64,000 nt of DNA from NCBI GenBank assembly GCA_002474345.1, contig DKQD01000168.1:20617-84616 (forward strand). The letters are read 5' to 3'. The notes below the pieces were generated by a model that saw only the letters and a program-made list of their open reading frames with translations, searched no databases and was not told the origin of the DNA. Shown here piece by piece: positions 9,419 to 17,974 of this stretch. The DNA is from Bacteriovoracaceae bacterium UBA7317 (GTDB lineage: Bacteria; Bdellovibrionota; Bacteriovoracia; Bacteriovoracales; Bacteriovoracaceae). Each line of letters begins with the position of its first letter. Within the stretch, counting starts at the first letter, position 1. The position numbers were made by a program, and so were the translations under genes.

Positions 9419-9773
9419 TACTGAAACACCCCCCCCTTTCTAACCTTAGTTTAAATTTTAAGATATCTTCAGTTATTTTCAAACGGTGAATACTTGGTGC
9501 AAATAAAAAAAGTTAAATAAAGAGAAGAGGTCTTTATAAAAGGACTTCGTAGGCTTGTTATTTAAGGGACCTAGGCCGTAGTCTTTCTAAATCAAAAGGC
9601 CTAATGGCCTATAAATCCTCAATAAAAAAAGTGAATATTTCTTAACTAAATAAAGATGCTTGAAGTAACCTTCTTAACATTTACATACTATTTCGCCCAT
9701 AATAAGGCCAAAAAAGAGAGGAGGGGTTAAAAAAATCCCGAGACGTTTATAGGCAATACCCAGATGCAGGATT
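9419..9773. other. Intergenic region without a clear gene
   Basis: Apart from the G8 tract, I see only a short hairpin (AGGCC-TAAT-GGCCT near 9597-9610) and no coding frame with a ribosome binding site. It is downstream of the alpha/beta hydrolase and upstream of the small secreted protein, so it should contain the latter's promoter. Confidence 0.4.
9429..9436 (-). repeat. Homopolymeric G8 tract in the ribosome binding site
   Basis: Eight consecutive G residues on the minus strand form the Shine-Dalgarno region of the small secreted protein, with a 10-base spacer to the ATG. Runs this long are slippage-prone and stand out in such an AT-rich sequence. Confidence 0.8.
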
Positions 9774-10712
9774 TTATAAAGGAAGGCCTTGAAAAAAATG
9801 ATCAACGAGCTTCAAGGCCTTACCTCTCACTGAGTCTTTCTCATTGAAAATTTCATGCTTTGAGCCCTTCATTTGGATAAGCTTGCATTGACTGGCCTGG
9901 TTTTGACAAAAGTCATCTTGGGCCTTTGGCCTGACAAGGGCATCTCCATCGGCCTGAAGAATAAGAAGTGGGGTATTCACTTTTCCTTTGTAATTTAAGA
10001 AATGCTTGCGGGAATTGAAAACTTCCTGGGCCCATTTGATGGTAAAGCCATTAAACCAGACGTCACCCACCTTCCTCGCTGTCCTTTGAGCATAATGCCA
10101 CCTTTCCTTATTGCTTGTTAAAAGGTTTCCTTCAAACTTAAGGTAGGCGTTAAATTTGGACCAGCCGGGATAGTATTGTGAGCAGATGATTTCTGACCTG
10201 CAGAGGGTATTTATCAACCACTTGCCGACGGCGTAGGGAAAGGGCGCCGTTTTCAATTGGATTAAGGGAGAACCAAAGGCGGCCTTTTGAAAGTGAAGAT
10301 GTCTTTTTGAATCCTCCATCAAATAGAGGAGGGCGACCCTTCCACCCGTTGAGTGGGTGAGCAGGAAGAGCTTTTCATTTTGATCTTTTAAAACGATCTT
10401 TTTCATAAAGGTGTTGAAGTCTTTAACGAAATAAGAAAAGGAATCCACATACCCTTTTTTCGGGTCAGAAATAAGGCGCTCAGAATAACCCTGCCCTCTG
10501 TGGTCAAAAGTGTAAATCGGTGAGTAGCCCATTTTGAAAAAATCATACATGAGTTCGTAATACTTTATGTAGGGTTCACCTTGACCTGAGGAAAAAACGA
10601 GGGCCCCTTTGTGGGATTTAACCTTTTCTTTCTCTTTTCTTGAGAGCTTAAAAAAATGGACTTTTTTCCCTTTCTCCCCAATAAAATGACCTTTTTCACC
10701 ATTATTATCCAT
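9774..10712 (-). CDS. Alpha/beta hydrolase (lysophospholipase/monoacylglycerol lipase-like)
   Basis: The fold is recognisable from FDHRGQGYSE, the nucleophile elbow LLTHSTGGRVA (a THSTG variant of GxSxG), the acid strand LLILQADGDALV, and the catalytic His in GSKHEIFNEKD. This is the usual order of PldB/lysophospholipase L2 and monoglyceride lipases, which hydrolyse acyl esters of lipids. The ATG used here has no ribosome binding site. The frame stays open for about 40 more codons and encodes a hydrophobic, signal-peptide-like stretch (IFKQNLFIFLFFFSSF), preceded by GGAAAG and only ATA, ATC or ATT codons before a stop. The mature protein is therefore probably exported and starts upstream, most plausibly at the ATA at 10826 or 10832, unless there is a sequence error. 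Confidence 0.8.
   Translation of the reverse strand: MDNNGEKGHFIGEKGKKVHFFKLSRKEKEKVKSHKGALVFSSGQGEPYIKYYELMYDFFKMGYSPIYTFDHRGQGYSERLISDPKKGYVDSFSYFVKDFNTFMKKIVLKDQNEKLFLLTHSTGGRVALLYLMEDSKRHLHFQKAAFGSPLIQLKTAPFPYAVGKWLINTLCRSEIICSQYYPGWSKFNAYLKFEGNLLTSNKERWHYAQRTARKVGDVWFNGFTIKWAQEVFNSRKHFLNYKGKVNTPLLILQADGDALVRPKAQDDFCQNQASQCKLIQMKGSKHEIFNEKDSVRGKALKLVDHFFQGLPL
9783..9821 (-). terminator. Hairpin inside the last codons of the hydrolase gene
   Basis: An 11-bp perfect inverted repeat (AAGGCCTTGAA with TTCAAGGCCTT) with a 17-base loop ends 6 bases before the stop codon on the minus strand and is followed by CCTTTAT. The T-tract is poor, so termination is only possible. Confidence 0.35.
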
Positions 10713-11013
10713 AAAGGACCATAAGGTCTTATCCCATGATTCATCGATAGAATTTTGTAAAACGGTCCATCCATCAAAGGATGAAAAGAAAAAGAAAAGA
10801 AAAATGAATAAGTTCTGTTTAAATATTTTTATGATCTTTCCAAAAATTTAAGTAATTTAAAAAACTTACAGCTTCATTTGACTACTCGACTCCTTCTAAA
10901 AAATCTAAAGGGCCTTAAACGGTGAAAGTTAACTTTAACCTCTTAAATTTTAAAGATTTTCATTTTTAAACCGATATTTTTTATTGTCTAATCCATAACA
11001 AAAGGGCGCTACT

Positions 11014-12258
11014 TTGCAGATGGACCCCCTCATATTTACTCTGACAGGGACAGTTCTCGTCTTGTTGCTTGTAGGTGTGGCCCTTAGCATTTTTAAAATC
11101 CCTCACGTGGTTGCCTATGTCATAGCTGGTGTTGCTCTAGGGCCCCATGGCATGGGTCTTGTGAAAGACGTTGATGAAATTAAAAGGTATGAAACTCTGG
11201 GTATTATTTTTCTTCTCTTCTTTGCAGGTTTAAAGATCCACTTTACTCACCTTCTTGCTAGCTGGAAAATTGCGATCATTGGCACCTTAATTCAAATTTT
11301 TGTCTGCCTCCTTTGCGTTATTGCCGTAGGAAAGGCCCTCGATTGGCCTATGAGTAGGATTGTCCTTTTAGGCTTTGTCATCAGCCTAAGTAGTACTGCG
11401 GTTGTTATTAAGATGCTTGAAGAGTGGGGTGAATCTGATACAAAGCCTGGTCAAGTGGCCATTTCAATTTTAATAGCCCAGGATACGGCCATTATTCCCA
11501 TGATGATGATCCTCGATATTTTTCAAGGGGGAGGGCCAACCGAGAAAGAAATTTTCTCCCAATTAATTGGCGGGACTTTTATAGTGGGGGTCTTGGGTTG
11601 GATAGGTTATAAAGGGCGCATCCACCTTCCCTGGGGAAATTTCTTTTTGAGAAATCATGAGCTTCAGGTCTTTGCGGCCTTAAGCCTTTGTTTTGGACTG
11701 GCCTTAACGACGGAGATGTTCCACCTCTCCGCGGCCTTAGGGGCCTTTGTCGCTGGCATTATTGTAGGGTCGGCGTCTGAGACTAACTGGGTTCACCACA
11801 AATTAGAGCCCTTTTATATTTTTTTCGTGGCCCTCTTTTTTGTTAATATTGGAATGCTTTTAAATCCCCAGTTTATTGGGGAGAATCTAGGGACAGTTAG
11901 CCTCCTAGTCCTTGCAAGCCTTCTCATTAAAACCCTCATTAATTTCGGCCTTTTTTATGCCTTTGGAATGGGCCAGAGAAATGGACTTTATACAGGGGCC
12001 CTTTTGTCTCAAATTGGTGAATTTGGACTAGTTTTAATTGCAATAGGTATGAAAGGGAAGATTATTTTCAAATATGAATTTCAACTCGCTATTTCCGTTA
12101 TCTCACTTTCTCTTCTCGTAAGCCCCCTTTGGATTTATGCCATTAGAAGGCTTAACGCCTATCTTGGCTATTACAAAAGAAAGAAAGATTTAGGTCTTAA
12201 AAAATTAAAAAAGGTCAGCAAGATAAGCCACAAAAAGGAAAGGAAGAAGGTTGCTTAA
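11014..12258 (+). CDS. CPA2-family monovalent cation:proton antiporter (KefB-like membrane domain)
   Basis: A TTG start is chosen because AAAGGG lies seven bases upstream; the ATG two codons later would be 13 away. The 414-residue protein is almost entirely membrane-spanning, with about 12 segments. CPA2 hallmarks are ALGPHGMGLV, SLSSTAVVIKMLEEWG (helix 4 region), SILIAQDTAIIP (the functional QD pair of KefB/KefC-type exchangers), and SQIGEFGLVLIAIG. The protein ends in a short Lys-rich tail (KKLKKVSKISHKKERKK) and lacks the cytoplasmic TrkA-N/RCK domain of full-length KefB/KefC. It probably exchanges K+ or Na+ for H+ at the inner membrane. It appears monocistronic. Confidence 0.9.
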   Translation: MQMDPLIFTLTGTVLVLLLVGVALSIFKIPHVVAYVIAGVALGPHGMGLVKDVDEIKRYETLGIIFLLFFAGLKIHFTHLLASWKIAIIGTLIQIFVCLLCVIAVGKALDWPMSRIVLLGFVISLSSTAVVIKMLEEWGESDTKPGQVAISILIAQDTAIIPMMMILDIFQGGGPTEKEIFSQLIGGTFIVGVLGWIGYKGRIHLPWGNFFLRNHELQVFAALSLCFGLALTTEMFHLSAALGAFVAGIIVGSASETNWVHHKLEPFYIFFVALFFVNIGMLLNPQFIGENLGTVSLLVLASLLIKTLINFGLFYAFGMGQRNGLYTGALLSQIGEFGLVLIAIGMKGKIIFKYEFQLAISVISLSLLVSPLWIYAIRRLNAYLGYYKRKKDLGLKKLKKVSKISHKKERKKVA

Positions 12259-12536
12259 AGCCTCTTCAATAAAATAAAAATTGTTGAAATGTTTAGATTT
12301 ATTGACAAAGTTTTGTTTCATTATGACTTTTTCTTAAACTTATCTATTAAATTTAGTGATTAAACAATGGGATATTGTCAAAAATGGCCCTCTTTAAAAA
12401 TTTCCTAAGTTCTTAAAAATAGGCAAAAAAAAGAAAAGTCGATAAACCATCTTTGGAAAACCTCTGCGTCTAACCAATTAGTTGATCAAGATTTGATAGA
12501 ATAATAGTCACGCGGTGTAAATGGGAGGTTGTTGGA

Positions 12537-12629
12537 ATGTTGTTTGAATTGCTAATAGGTTTTGGCTCCCCGATTTTATTGGTATTCGCCTTCTTATTTT
12601 TATTTTTTTACTTATTTCCTATGATTTAA
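12537..12629 (+). CDS. 30-residue single-span membrane peptide
   Basis: The ATG is preceded by GGGAGG with an 8-base spacer, one of the best ribosome binding sites in the window. The 30 codons encode MLFELLIGFGS, then about 18 hydrophobic residues and a short tail ending in PMI before TAA, consistent with one transmembrane helix. It lies alone between the antiporter and the HAD phosphatase genes. A GTCGATAA element sits about 95 bases upstream. The composition could arise by chance in AT-rich DNA, but the ribosome binding site argues for translation. Its role is unknown. Confidence 0.5.
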   Translation: MLFELLIGFGSPILLVFAFLFLFFYLFPMI

Positions 12630-12632
12630 CGT

Positions 12633-12668
12633 GCTCCTAGAGATTTTTTTTTTAAGGAGCTCATTTTT
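12633..12668 (+). terminator. Weak terminator candidate after the small membrane peptide
   Basis: GCTCCT pairs with AGGAGC across a T-rich 16-base loop and is followed by TCATTTTT. The stem is only 6 bp. It starts three bases after the stop codon of the 30-residue peptide. Confidence 0.3.
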
Positions 12669-12791
12669 GATTTCCTCTTTATCCAAATAAATGAAAGGCA
12701 AAAAAATAAGCTTCATAAAATAATGAGGTTCTATTAAGATAAGGATGTCTTTTTGGATTTTATTTTTTAAAAAAGAAAAAGTGAATGGATT

Positions 12792-13406
12792 ATGGAAGAT
12801 AATAAAATAAAAATCCTCCTTCTTGACGTTGGGGGAGTCCTTATAAAGCTCAATTGGAAAAACTTTTTCAAAACCCTAGGCCTTAAAGAGGTTGTTAATG
12901 GGGTAGATATAAGAAGGTGGTTTGACAAAGACTCAAAACACTACGCCCTTGAAAAGGGGTTGGTTGATTTTTCTGAGTTTTATGAGGATTTCAAGTCCTA
13001 TTTCTCACTCCCTATAACGCTAAAAGATTTTGAAAAGGCCTGGAACTCTATTTTGGAAGGAACCCACGATGGAGTTGATAGCCTTTTAGAAGAGGCCAGA
13101 GGAAGCGTTCCTCTCAAAGTCCTTTCAAACACAAATAAAGTTCACTTTGACCTCTATTCAACATGGGGCCCTTTTAAACATTTTGACCAATTTTTTCTTT
13201 CTTTCGAGCTAGGAGTTAGAAAACCTGAAAAAGAAATTTATAAAAAAGTTTTAGAAGAGACTAAGGTGAGGCCTCAAGACATACTTTTTGTTGATGATAT
13301 GGAGGCAAACCTTAAAGAGGCCAAGGCGATGGGGCTTCAAGCGGAGTTTTGTCTTAATTCAGTAAATGACTTAAAAAATATTCTTTTAAAATACAAGATT
13401 ATCTAA
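12792..13406 (+). CDS. HAD-superfamily phosphatase (HAD-IA, YihX-like)
   Basis: The 204-residue protein carries the four HAD motifs in order. Motif I is LLLDVGGVLI near residue 10 (the DxxG variant typical of YihX-type HAD-IA enzymes), motif II is LSNTNKVH, the motif III lysine is in GVRKPEKEIY, and motif IV is ILFVDDMEANL. The cap helices lie between motifs I and II. Family members hydrolyse small phosphomonoesters such as sugar phosphates; the substrate here cannot be read from sequence. It is followed after 41 bases by a histidine phosphatase gene on the same strand, so the two may be co-transcribed. Confidence 0.85.
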   Translation: MEDNKIKILLLDVGGVLIKLNWKNFFKTLGLKEVVNGVDIRRWFDKDSKHYALEKGLVDFSEFYEDFKSYFSLPITLKDFEKAWNSILEGTHDGVDSLLEEARGSVPLKVLSNTNKVHFDLYSTWGPFKHFDQFFLSFELGVRKPEKEIYKKVLEETKVRPQDILFVDDMEANLKEAKAMGLQAEFCLNSVNDLKNILLKYKII

Positions 13407-13447
13407 GCTTTAAAACAATATGAAGGTTTTTTAGAAGGTTTTTTAGT

Positions 13448-14056
13448 ATGACTTTAGGCAATAATTTATTCTCTAGGATTTATTTTATGGTTGTTTTAAA
13501 AAAAATGTCCTTTCTTCTTATTCTTATCTTTTCACTGGATTCTTTTGGTGGTTCAAAGGCAAAAAACCTTTTTTCTAGTCTTCTTAAAAAAAATAACTTC
13601 GTAATGATAAGGCATTCCATAGCTCCAGGAATGGGAGACCCTGGCCATTTTAAATTAAGGGATTGTAAAACCCAAAGGAACCTCTCTGAAGAGGGGAGGA
13701 GGCAGTCAGTAAAAATTGGAAAGCTTTTTAAGTCCCATAAAATTGAAAAACCGTTTTTGTATTCAAGTCAATGGTGCCGGTGCCTCGACACGGCCAGGCT
13801 TTTTAAGTTAGGTAAAGTTAAAGAGCTTCTTTTTTTAAACTCTTTTTTTAGCAACTTTAAAAAAGAAGATTATTATATAAGCAGCTTGAAAAAGTGGTTG
13901 ATAAAAAATAGGGGAAAGAGGCCACTTGTCTTAGTCACGCACCAGGTGACGATTACTGGTTTGACAGATTACTTTCCCTCTTCTGGAGAAATGGTGTTTG
14001 TCAATATTGATTCCCAAAACAAGTTTAAAGTTTATGGAACTCTGCAAACGCGATAA
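13448..14056 (+). CDS. Exported histidine phosphatase family protein
   Basis: GAAGG lies nine bases before the ATG. The N-terminal about 35 residues contain a hydrophobic stretch (MSFLLILIFSLDSFGGS), suggesting a signal peptide; shorter starts at internal Met codons are also possible. The catalytic motif is VMIRHSIAPGMGDP (RHS in place of the common RHG), followed by NLSEEGRRQS, the second Arg in YSSQWCRCLDTA, and the second catalytic His in LVLVTHQVTITGL. These are the histidine phosphatase (phosphoglycerate mutase-like) hallmarks. Similar exported proteins act on phosphoesters in the periplasm. It converges on the large lipoprotein gene with only 8 bases between them. Confidence 0.85.
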   Translation: MTLGNNLFSRIYFMVVLKKMSFLLILIFSLDSFGGSKAKNLFSSLLKKNNFVMIRHSIAPGMGDPGHFKLRDCKTQRNLSEEGRRQSVKIGKLFKSHKIEKPFLYSSQWCRCLDTARLFKLGKVKELLFLNSFFSNFKKEDYYISSLKKWLIKNRGKRPLVLVTHQVTITGLTDYFPSSGEMVFVNIDSQNKFKVYGTLQTR

Positions 14057-14064
14057 AAAATAAG

Positions 14065-16605
14065 TTATTTGCAAGGGACGTAATATTCGCCACTTGTACA
14101 ACTTCCTCCAGACGATGCAGCGGTTGTATCTTGATTACAGCCCCATGTTCTGCCGCTAGTATTTGTATAACTACTTTCATAACCGACATTACCAGAGTTG
14201 ATAAAGCCCCAAATACCTCCTCCCGTAGTCCCAAAGCTCATCGTATTCCCATGCCATCTATTTTGAGTGCAGCAAGAGCTCCAATCGGAGTTGGAAATAG
14301 CGACGAGGCATTTTCCACCTGTATTAAAGTCAGAATTAGAAGTTGTAAAGTATCCTACAGACCATTGGCATGAGTAACCTGTGGGGGAATAAAGCCCTAC
14401 AACATCAGAGCTATTAGAGTCAGTAACGTGAGAAACCAGCTTTTTACCAATGGATGTGCAACTAGATTTAGCAACGGCTTCAGTACAATTGCTTATGGTG
14501 CCGTTTCCACACTTTTCAAACCAAACGCTTTCCCATGAGTTAGAAAGCCCTGAATAGACAGTCCCATCAGAAGTACCTGGGTCTGTTGTTGATGATGACG
14601 AACTCGAGTTACCAACGAGCTGAGATCTAAAATGAAGTGTATTTCCTGCTCCCATTTTTCCCTTGATAAGGTAACTGTAACGCTTTGAATAGATTCCACT
14701 TTCCCCACTTGAGGAAACGTCAGTATCTGAGCCATCATAGGTAAAAGGCGAAAGGACGCTCCACCCTTCCTGATTTCCAGCAGCTAGTGAGGACTTGCTA
14801 AAGTCTGTAAAGCCAGCGCCCGTATTGTAAAGAATGGGGGGGGTGCCACTTTGGTCATCACTTGAACTAACCGAAACGTCCGTAGAGCAAGTCATTACAT
14901 TACCTGATTGATCATAGCAAACGCTGCTACAACCTTCACTTGTTGTACAGGTATAAAAATTGTCGCTTAAGTCAAGGTTTAAGCTTGTGCCTGACGTTTC
15001 TTTAAAAACGGTTCCTGTAACCCAAGCTGTAAAGCTACCGGCCCCTGTTTTATGAAACCTATGAATTTCTCTCGTTCTTTCTGTTGGACTACTACTTCCA
15101 GTATGGTACGTGTAGGACTCTATTTTTGCTGACGATTGGTCGCTAATATCATACCAAAGCTCAACTTCATAATCACCAGATGTGCTTTTACTTCTGTACC
15201 AGCCCACTTTTTCTAAACCGCTTGTGCAGTTAAACTCCATGAGAGCACTTAAGGCCAAATTTGTTTCTGAAGTTCCTAAATAAAAAGCAATTCTTTTTTC
15301 AAAAAGTGGAGTCGAGGAGCCTCCAGTAAAGTGAGACGGTATCCTCATTTTAGGCTCCAAGGATTCACCTCTAGCAAAGTATCCATTGGGAAGCTTCATG
15401 GATAGACTTTCCCCCACAGAGATTGAATCGCATGTTGTGTAACCATTTCTGTGAAGGTTGGCTCCAATTGTCGCGATCATATTTAAAGCTGCTTCTCCCA
15501 CGGAACCAATGTTTCTATTACCGGATGTATTGCTTGAGTAAAGCTGAACAGCATCTGAGGTTCCTAAAAGATTTGTAATAAAGCCTTTAGCATTACTGTA
15601 ATATGTTTCTGTATCATTTGTGCCAATTTGTGTGGTACTTCCAGGAAAGCAGTGAATCCAATCACCGTCTGTGTTTTGGCATTTTACAGTTGGGGTTTGA
15701 GCTTTTAAAGTCGATGTCCCGTGGCCTATGTAATTATCAGGAAAAAAGAGAGTATTCCTCGCTTCGTCTCCACTTTGAAAAGGGTAGGTTTTATTATAGG
15801 CCGATGAAGCATTTCCAATACCTGTTGGCAGTTCCACCGTTGCCATATGGTAGTTTGATGTGCAATTGCCGTCAGCATAGGCCTTTATCTTCACCCCAAA
15901 AGGGCCGATAGGTAAAAAGCCCATTTTTAAATCCGTTTCTATAAAAGGGTTTGAGGGAGAAGAAATTTGAAGGCATTCAGACTCAAGTTCAAAAAGGGCC
16001 GAAGTATTGAGTGTTCCACTTTTGCTTCCCCCCATAGTCATTTTAAAAGACCAGCTCTGGCCTAGAAGGTGAAGGGGAAAAGAGCAAGATGATGTAGAGC
16101 TTGAGATATCTTCCAGGTTAGAACATGCCGCAAGCTTTATTTTCGGGAACGGATCACTTCCACTTGTATTCCTATAACTAGAGGATCCAAAGTCATCGGA
16201 TTGGCAATTGGCCTTTGATAAACTGATTGAAAGACCGTCATCCTCTCCTTTCACTTCATAGCTTTTTGAGGATCCACACCTGACGGTTCCTCTAAAATTT
16301 TTATTATCAGAGTCTTCCCAGGCCATGGCAAAAAAGTCCCAGGTGCCTCCCTGAATTTCTATTGTTGTTTCAGCAAGGGTATCAGAGCTCGTTGAGGTAT
16401 TTATGCTTGTGGAAAAATACTCGCCAGTATCTCTTTTTCCTACAAGAATAAGCCCCCCCGTTGCTTTTGACATTATGGTACTAGAGGTGAAAGTAATTCC
16501 AGTTTTATAAGTTCGTCTGTCTCCACAAGAATAAAAGAGGGAGAGACCTAAAGTAAGGAACATAAAAAAAGAGGACATTTTGGTAATTACAAACTTTCTT
16601 TTCAT
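14065..16605 (-). CDS. Large Ser/Thr-rich lipoprotein, unknown function
   Basis: The 846-residue product begins with a basic segment and hydrophobic core ending in the lipobox LFYSC (Cys about residue 27). The mature chain is rich in Ser, Thr, Gly and Asn, with many Cys in a spaced pattern (for example CSNLEDISSSTSSC and CTTSEGCSSVC). That is typical of disulfide-rich surface proteins. The C-terminal 150 residues contain GKKLVSHVTDSNSSDVVGL and end in SCTSGEYYVPCK. No enzymatic motif is evident. Two homopolymer tracts lie in the coding sequence: G7 near codon 49 and C8 near codon 588. There is no clear ribosome binding site for the first ATG. Similar long lipoproteins are common in Bdellovibrio-like bacteria, but I cannot name the family. 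Confidence 0.75.
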   Translation of the reverse strand: MKRKFVITKMSSFFMFLTLGLSLFYSCGDRRTYKTGITFTSSTIMSKATGGLILVGKRDTGEYFSTSINTSTSSDTLAETTIEIQGGTWDFFAMAWEDSDNKNFRGTVRCGSSKSYEVKGEDDGLSISLSKANCQSDDFGSSSYRNTSGSDPFPKIKLAACSNLEDISSSTSSCSFPLHLLGQSWSFKMTMGGSKSGTLNTSALFELESECLQISSPSNPFIETDLKMGFLPIGPFGVKIKAYADGNCTSNYHMATVELPTGIGNASSAYNKTYPFQSGDEARNTLFFPDNYIGHGTSTLKAQTPTVKCQNTDGDWIHCFPGSTTQIGTNDTETYYSNAKGFITNLLGTSDAVQLYSSNTSGNRNIGSVGEAALNMIATIGANLHRNGYTTCDSISVGESLSMKLPNGYFARGESLEPKMRIPSHFTGGSSTPLFEKRIAFYLGTSETNLALSALMEFNCTSGLEKVGWYRSKSTSGDYEVELWYDISDQSSAKIESYTYHTGSSSPTERTREIHRFHKTGAGSFTAWVTGTVFKETSGTSLNLDLSDNFYTCTTSEGCSSVCYDQSGNVMTCSTDVSVSSSDDQSGTPPILYNTGAGFTDFSKSSLAAGNQEGWSVLSPFTYDGSDTDVSSSGESGIYSKRYSYLIKGKMGAGNTLHFRSQLVGNSSSSSSTTDPGTSDGTVYSGLSNSWESVWFEKCGNGTISNCTEAVAKSSCTSIGKKLVSHVTDSNSSDVVGLYSPTGYSCQWSVGYFTTSNSDFNTGGKCLVAISNSDWSSCCTQNRWHGNTMSFGTTGGGIWGFINSGNVGYESSYTNTSGRTWGCNQDTTAASSGGSCTSGEYYVPCK
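14836..14843 (-). repeat. C8 homopolymer tract inside the large lipoprotein gene
   Basis: Eight consecutive C on the coding strand encode part of GTPPIL near codon 588. A one-base slip would shift the frame and remove about 260 C-terminal residues. A second tract, G7 at 16453-16459, lies near codon 49. Confidence 0.8.
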
Positions 16606-17007
16606 TACTTTTTAAACGATATTAAAATTTTCAAACATTTGGCTTCATTTTCTATTTTAAAGTCCTTTCGGGAAAAATGATTAACCCCTTAATTTTACGT
16701 AATTATTTTATGAAGTAACTTTTCAAAAAGGCTTCTTATGTTGGCAAGTTCAAAGTCCAATAATTCATGACACTTACTGCTACCTATTTTTTGATATATG
16801 GAAATTAAAAGGGTGTTTTAATGTAAACTCAATAAAATTTATATGCATGGGGAAATCATAGCGCAGGTAAAGGTTCTTCTAGGGCCTAGAAAAGATAAAC
16901 TTTGTTAGCTTATAGAGGCCAGGACACTTAGACTAAATTTGAACAGAGGTCCGTTAACGCCCAAAGAGTGCTTTAATGGAAGCTAAAACAACCAAAGGAA
17001 TCGAAAC
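16606..17007. other. Intergenic region between divergent genes
   Basis: This 400-base stretch must hold the promoters of the large lipoprotein (minus) and the small cytoplasmic protein (plus). I found no convincing hairpin, RNA gene or coding frame with a ribosome binding site. Confidence 0.4.
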
Positions 17008-17190
17008 ATGTTCGGGATATTTAAAAAAGACCCTCTTACAACACTCCAAAAAAAATACGAAGCGCTCTTAGAACAGGCCATGAATGCTCAGAGAAATGGG
17101 AAGATTGAAGAGTTCGGAGAGCTTTCTTACGAGTCAGATAAATTGTACAAAGAAATTCAAAAGATTAAAGAGGAAAGAAAAGAAAGCTAA
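17008..17190 (+). CDS. Small Lacal_2735-like (DUF6435-type) protein
   Basis: AAAGGA eight bases before the ATG supports the start. The 60-residue product starts MFGIFKKDP and continues as a charged helical hairpin (LQKKYEALLEQAMNAQRNGK, then YESDKLYKEIQKIKEERKE). This matches the pattern of the small Lacal_2735/DUF6435 proteins found in marine bacteria, which have no known function. No signal peptide or membrane segment is present. A hairpin follows the stop codon. Confidence 0.7.
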   Translation: MFGIFKKDPLTTLQKKYEALLEQAMNAQRNGKIEEFGELSYESDKLYKEIQKIKEERKES

Positions 17191-17211
17191 AAAGACTTAT
17201 AAAATAATAGA

Positions 17212-17237
17212 AAGGCCCCTTATTTAAAAGGGACCTT
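17212..17237. terminator. Hairpin between convergent genes
   Basis: AAGGCCCCTT pairs with AAGGGACCTT with one mismatch and a 6-base ATTTAA loop. It lies between the small DUF6435-like gene and the convergent barrel-like gene. No long T-tract follows on either strand, so it is a moderate terminator candidate. Confidence 0.5.
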
Positions 17238-17265
17238 GTAACAAAAGCTTTATTTTAATTTAAAA

Positions 17266-17841
17266 TTAAAATCCTAGTGGGATAGGGACTCCTAGCCCAA
17301 CAGTAATAGCGCTTGCATTGATATCAGTGTAATTATTATAAGGTAGGTCATTTGCCGTACCGTTAACAACAACCTTAGGTGAAATTGACATTCCATAGTT
17401 AACTTGAAGCTTTACAAAAGGAATAATAGAGTAAGCAACACCAAAAGTCAGAGTGCTGTAGCTTACGCCATTATAGCTTGAATCTGAATGACTTGTTGGG
17501 GGAAGGATATAAGAAACTCCAAAACCAAGCATAATTGGTAAGTTATAACCTATAAAAGCACCATACTGAGTCGACCAGCTGTAGCCAGCTGCTGAACCAT
17601 CATTTTCTAACTCTTCTTTTCCCCTTTTTACAAGTCCACCTATTGCAAGGCCTGCTGTACTAAAACCAAGTTTTAGCGTGCCTGAATAACCCTTAATATC
17701 ACGAGTGTTTGTTCCTGAGGAATTTTTATATTCCAATGTTCCGGACAGGTTATAAGCAAATGATGGCTCTATAAACATCGTGGCCCTTGCATGGATTGAA
17801 ATGAATAAAAATGAAATGATAGCAATTATTTTTAAACGCAT
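17266..17841 (-). CDS. Probable outer-membrane beta-barrel protein
   Basis: The ATG at 17841 is preceded by AGGGGG with a 5-base spacer and immediately begins a signal peptide (MRLKIIAIISFLFISIHARA). An ATG 15 codons upstream lacks these features. The mature part of about 170 residues alternates polar and hydrophobic residues with glycines in strand-like repeats (TLKLGFSTAGLAIGGLV, YGAFIGYNLPIMLGFGVSY), as in small 8-10-strand barrels. The C-terminus ends in Phe (VGLGVPIPLGF), the usual BAM recognition signal. It resembles the next two genes in size and style, but sequence identity is low by eye. Function is unknown. Confidence 0.7.
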   Translation of the reverse strand: MRLKIIAIISFLFISIHARATMFIEPSFAYNLSGTLEYKNSSGTNTRDIKGYSGTLKLGFSTAGLAIGGLVKRGKEELENDGSAAGYSWSTQYGAFIGYNLPIMLGFGVSYILPPTSHSDSSYNGVSYSTLTFGVAYSIIPFVKLQVNYGMSISPKVVVNGTANDLPYNNYTDINASAITVGLGVPIPLGF

Positions 17842-17974
17842 AAATCCCCCTTTTTTTAGGTACCTAGTGGCTTCTCGTTTTTTCATTTACTTACTTTAGA
17901 AAAATATTTTTGATCCTTTAAAAAAACTAAGGGTCAATTGACTCCAAAGATTGGTCAAATGGGAAAAAAGTCGA

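Noticed and set aside
10565-10777. Minus-strand 70-codon frame overlapping the hydrolase start
   Set aside because: It is out of frame with the conserved hydrolase; the signal-peptide extension is in the hydrolase frame instead.
12438-12445. GTCGATAA, a near-perfect FliA -10 box upstream of the 30-residue peptide
   Set aside because: No TAAA at 15-16 bases upstream, so not counted with the other four.
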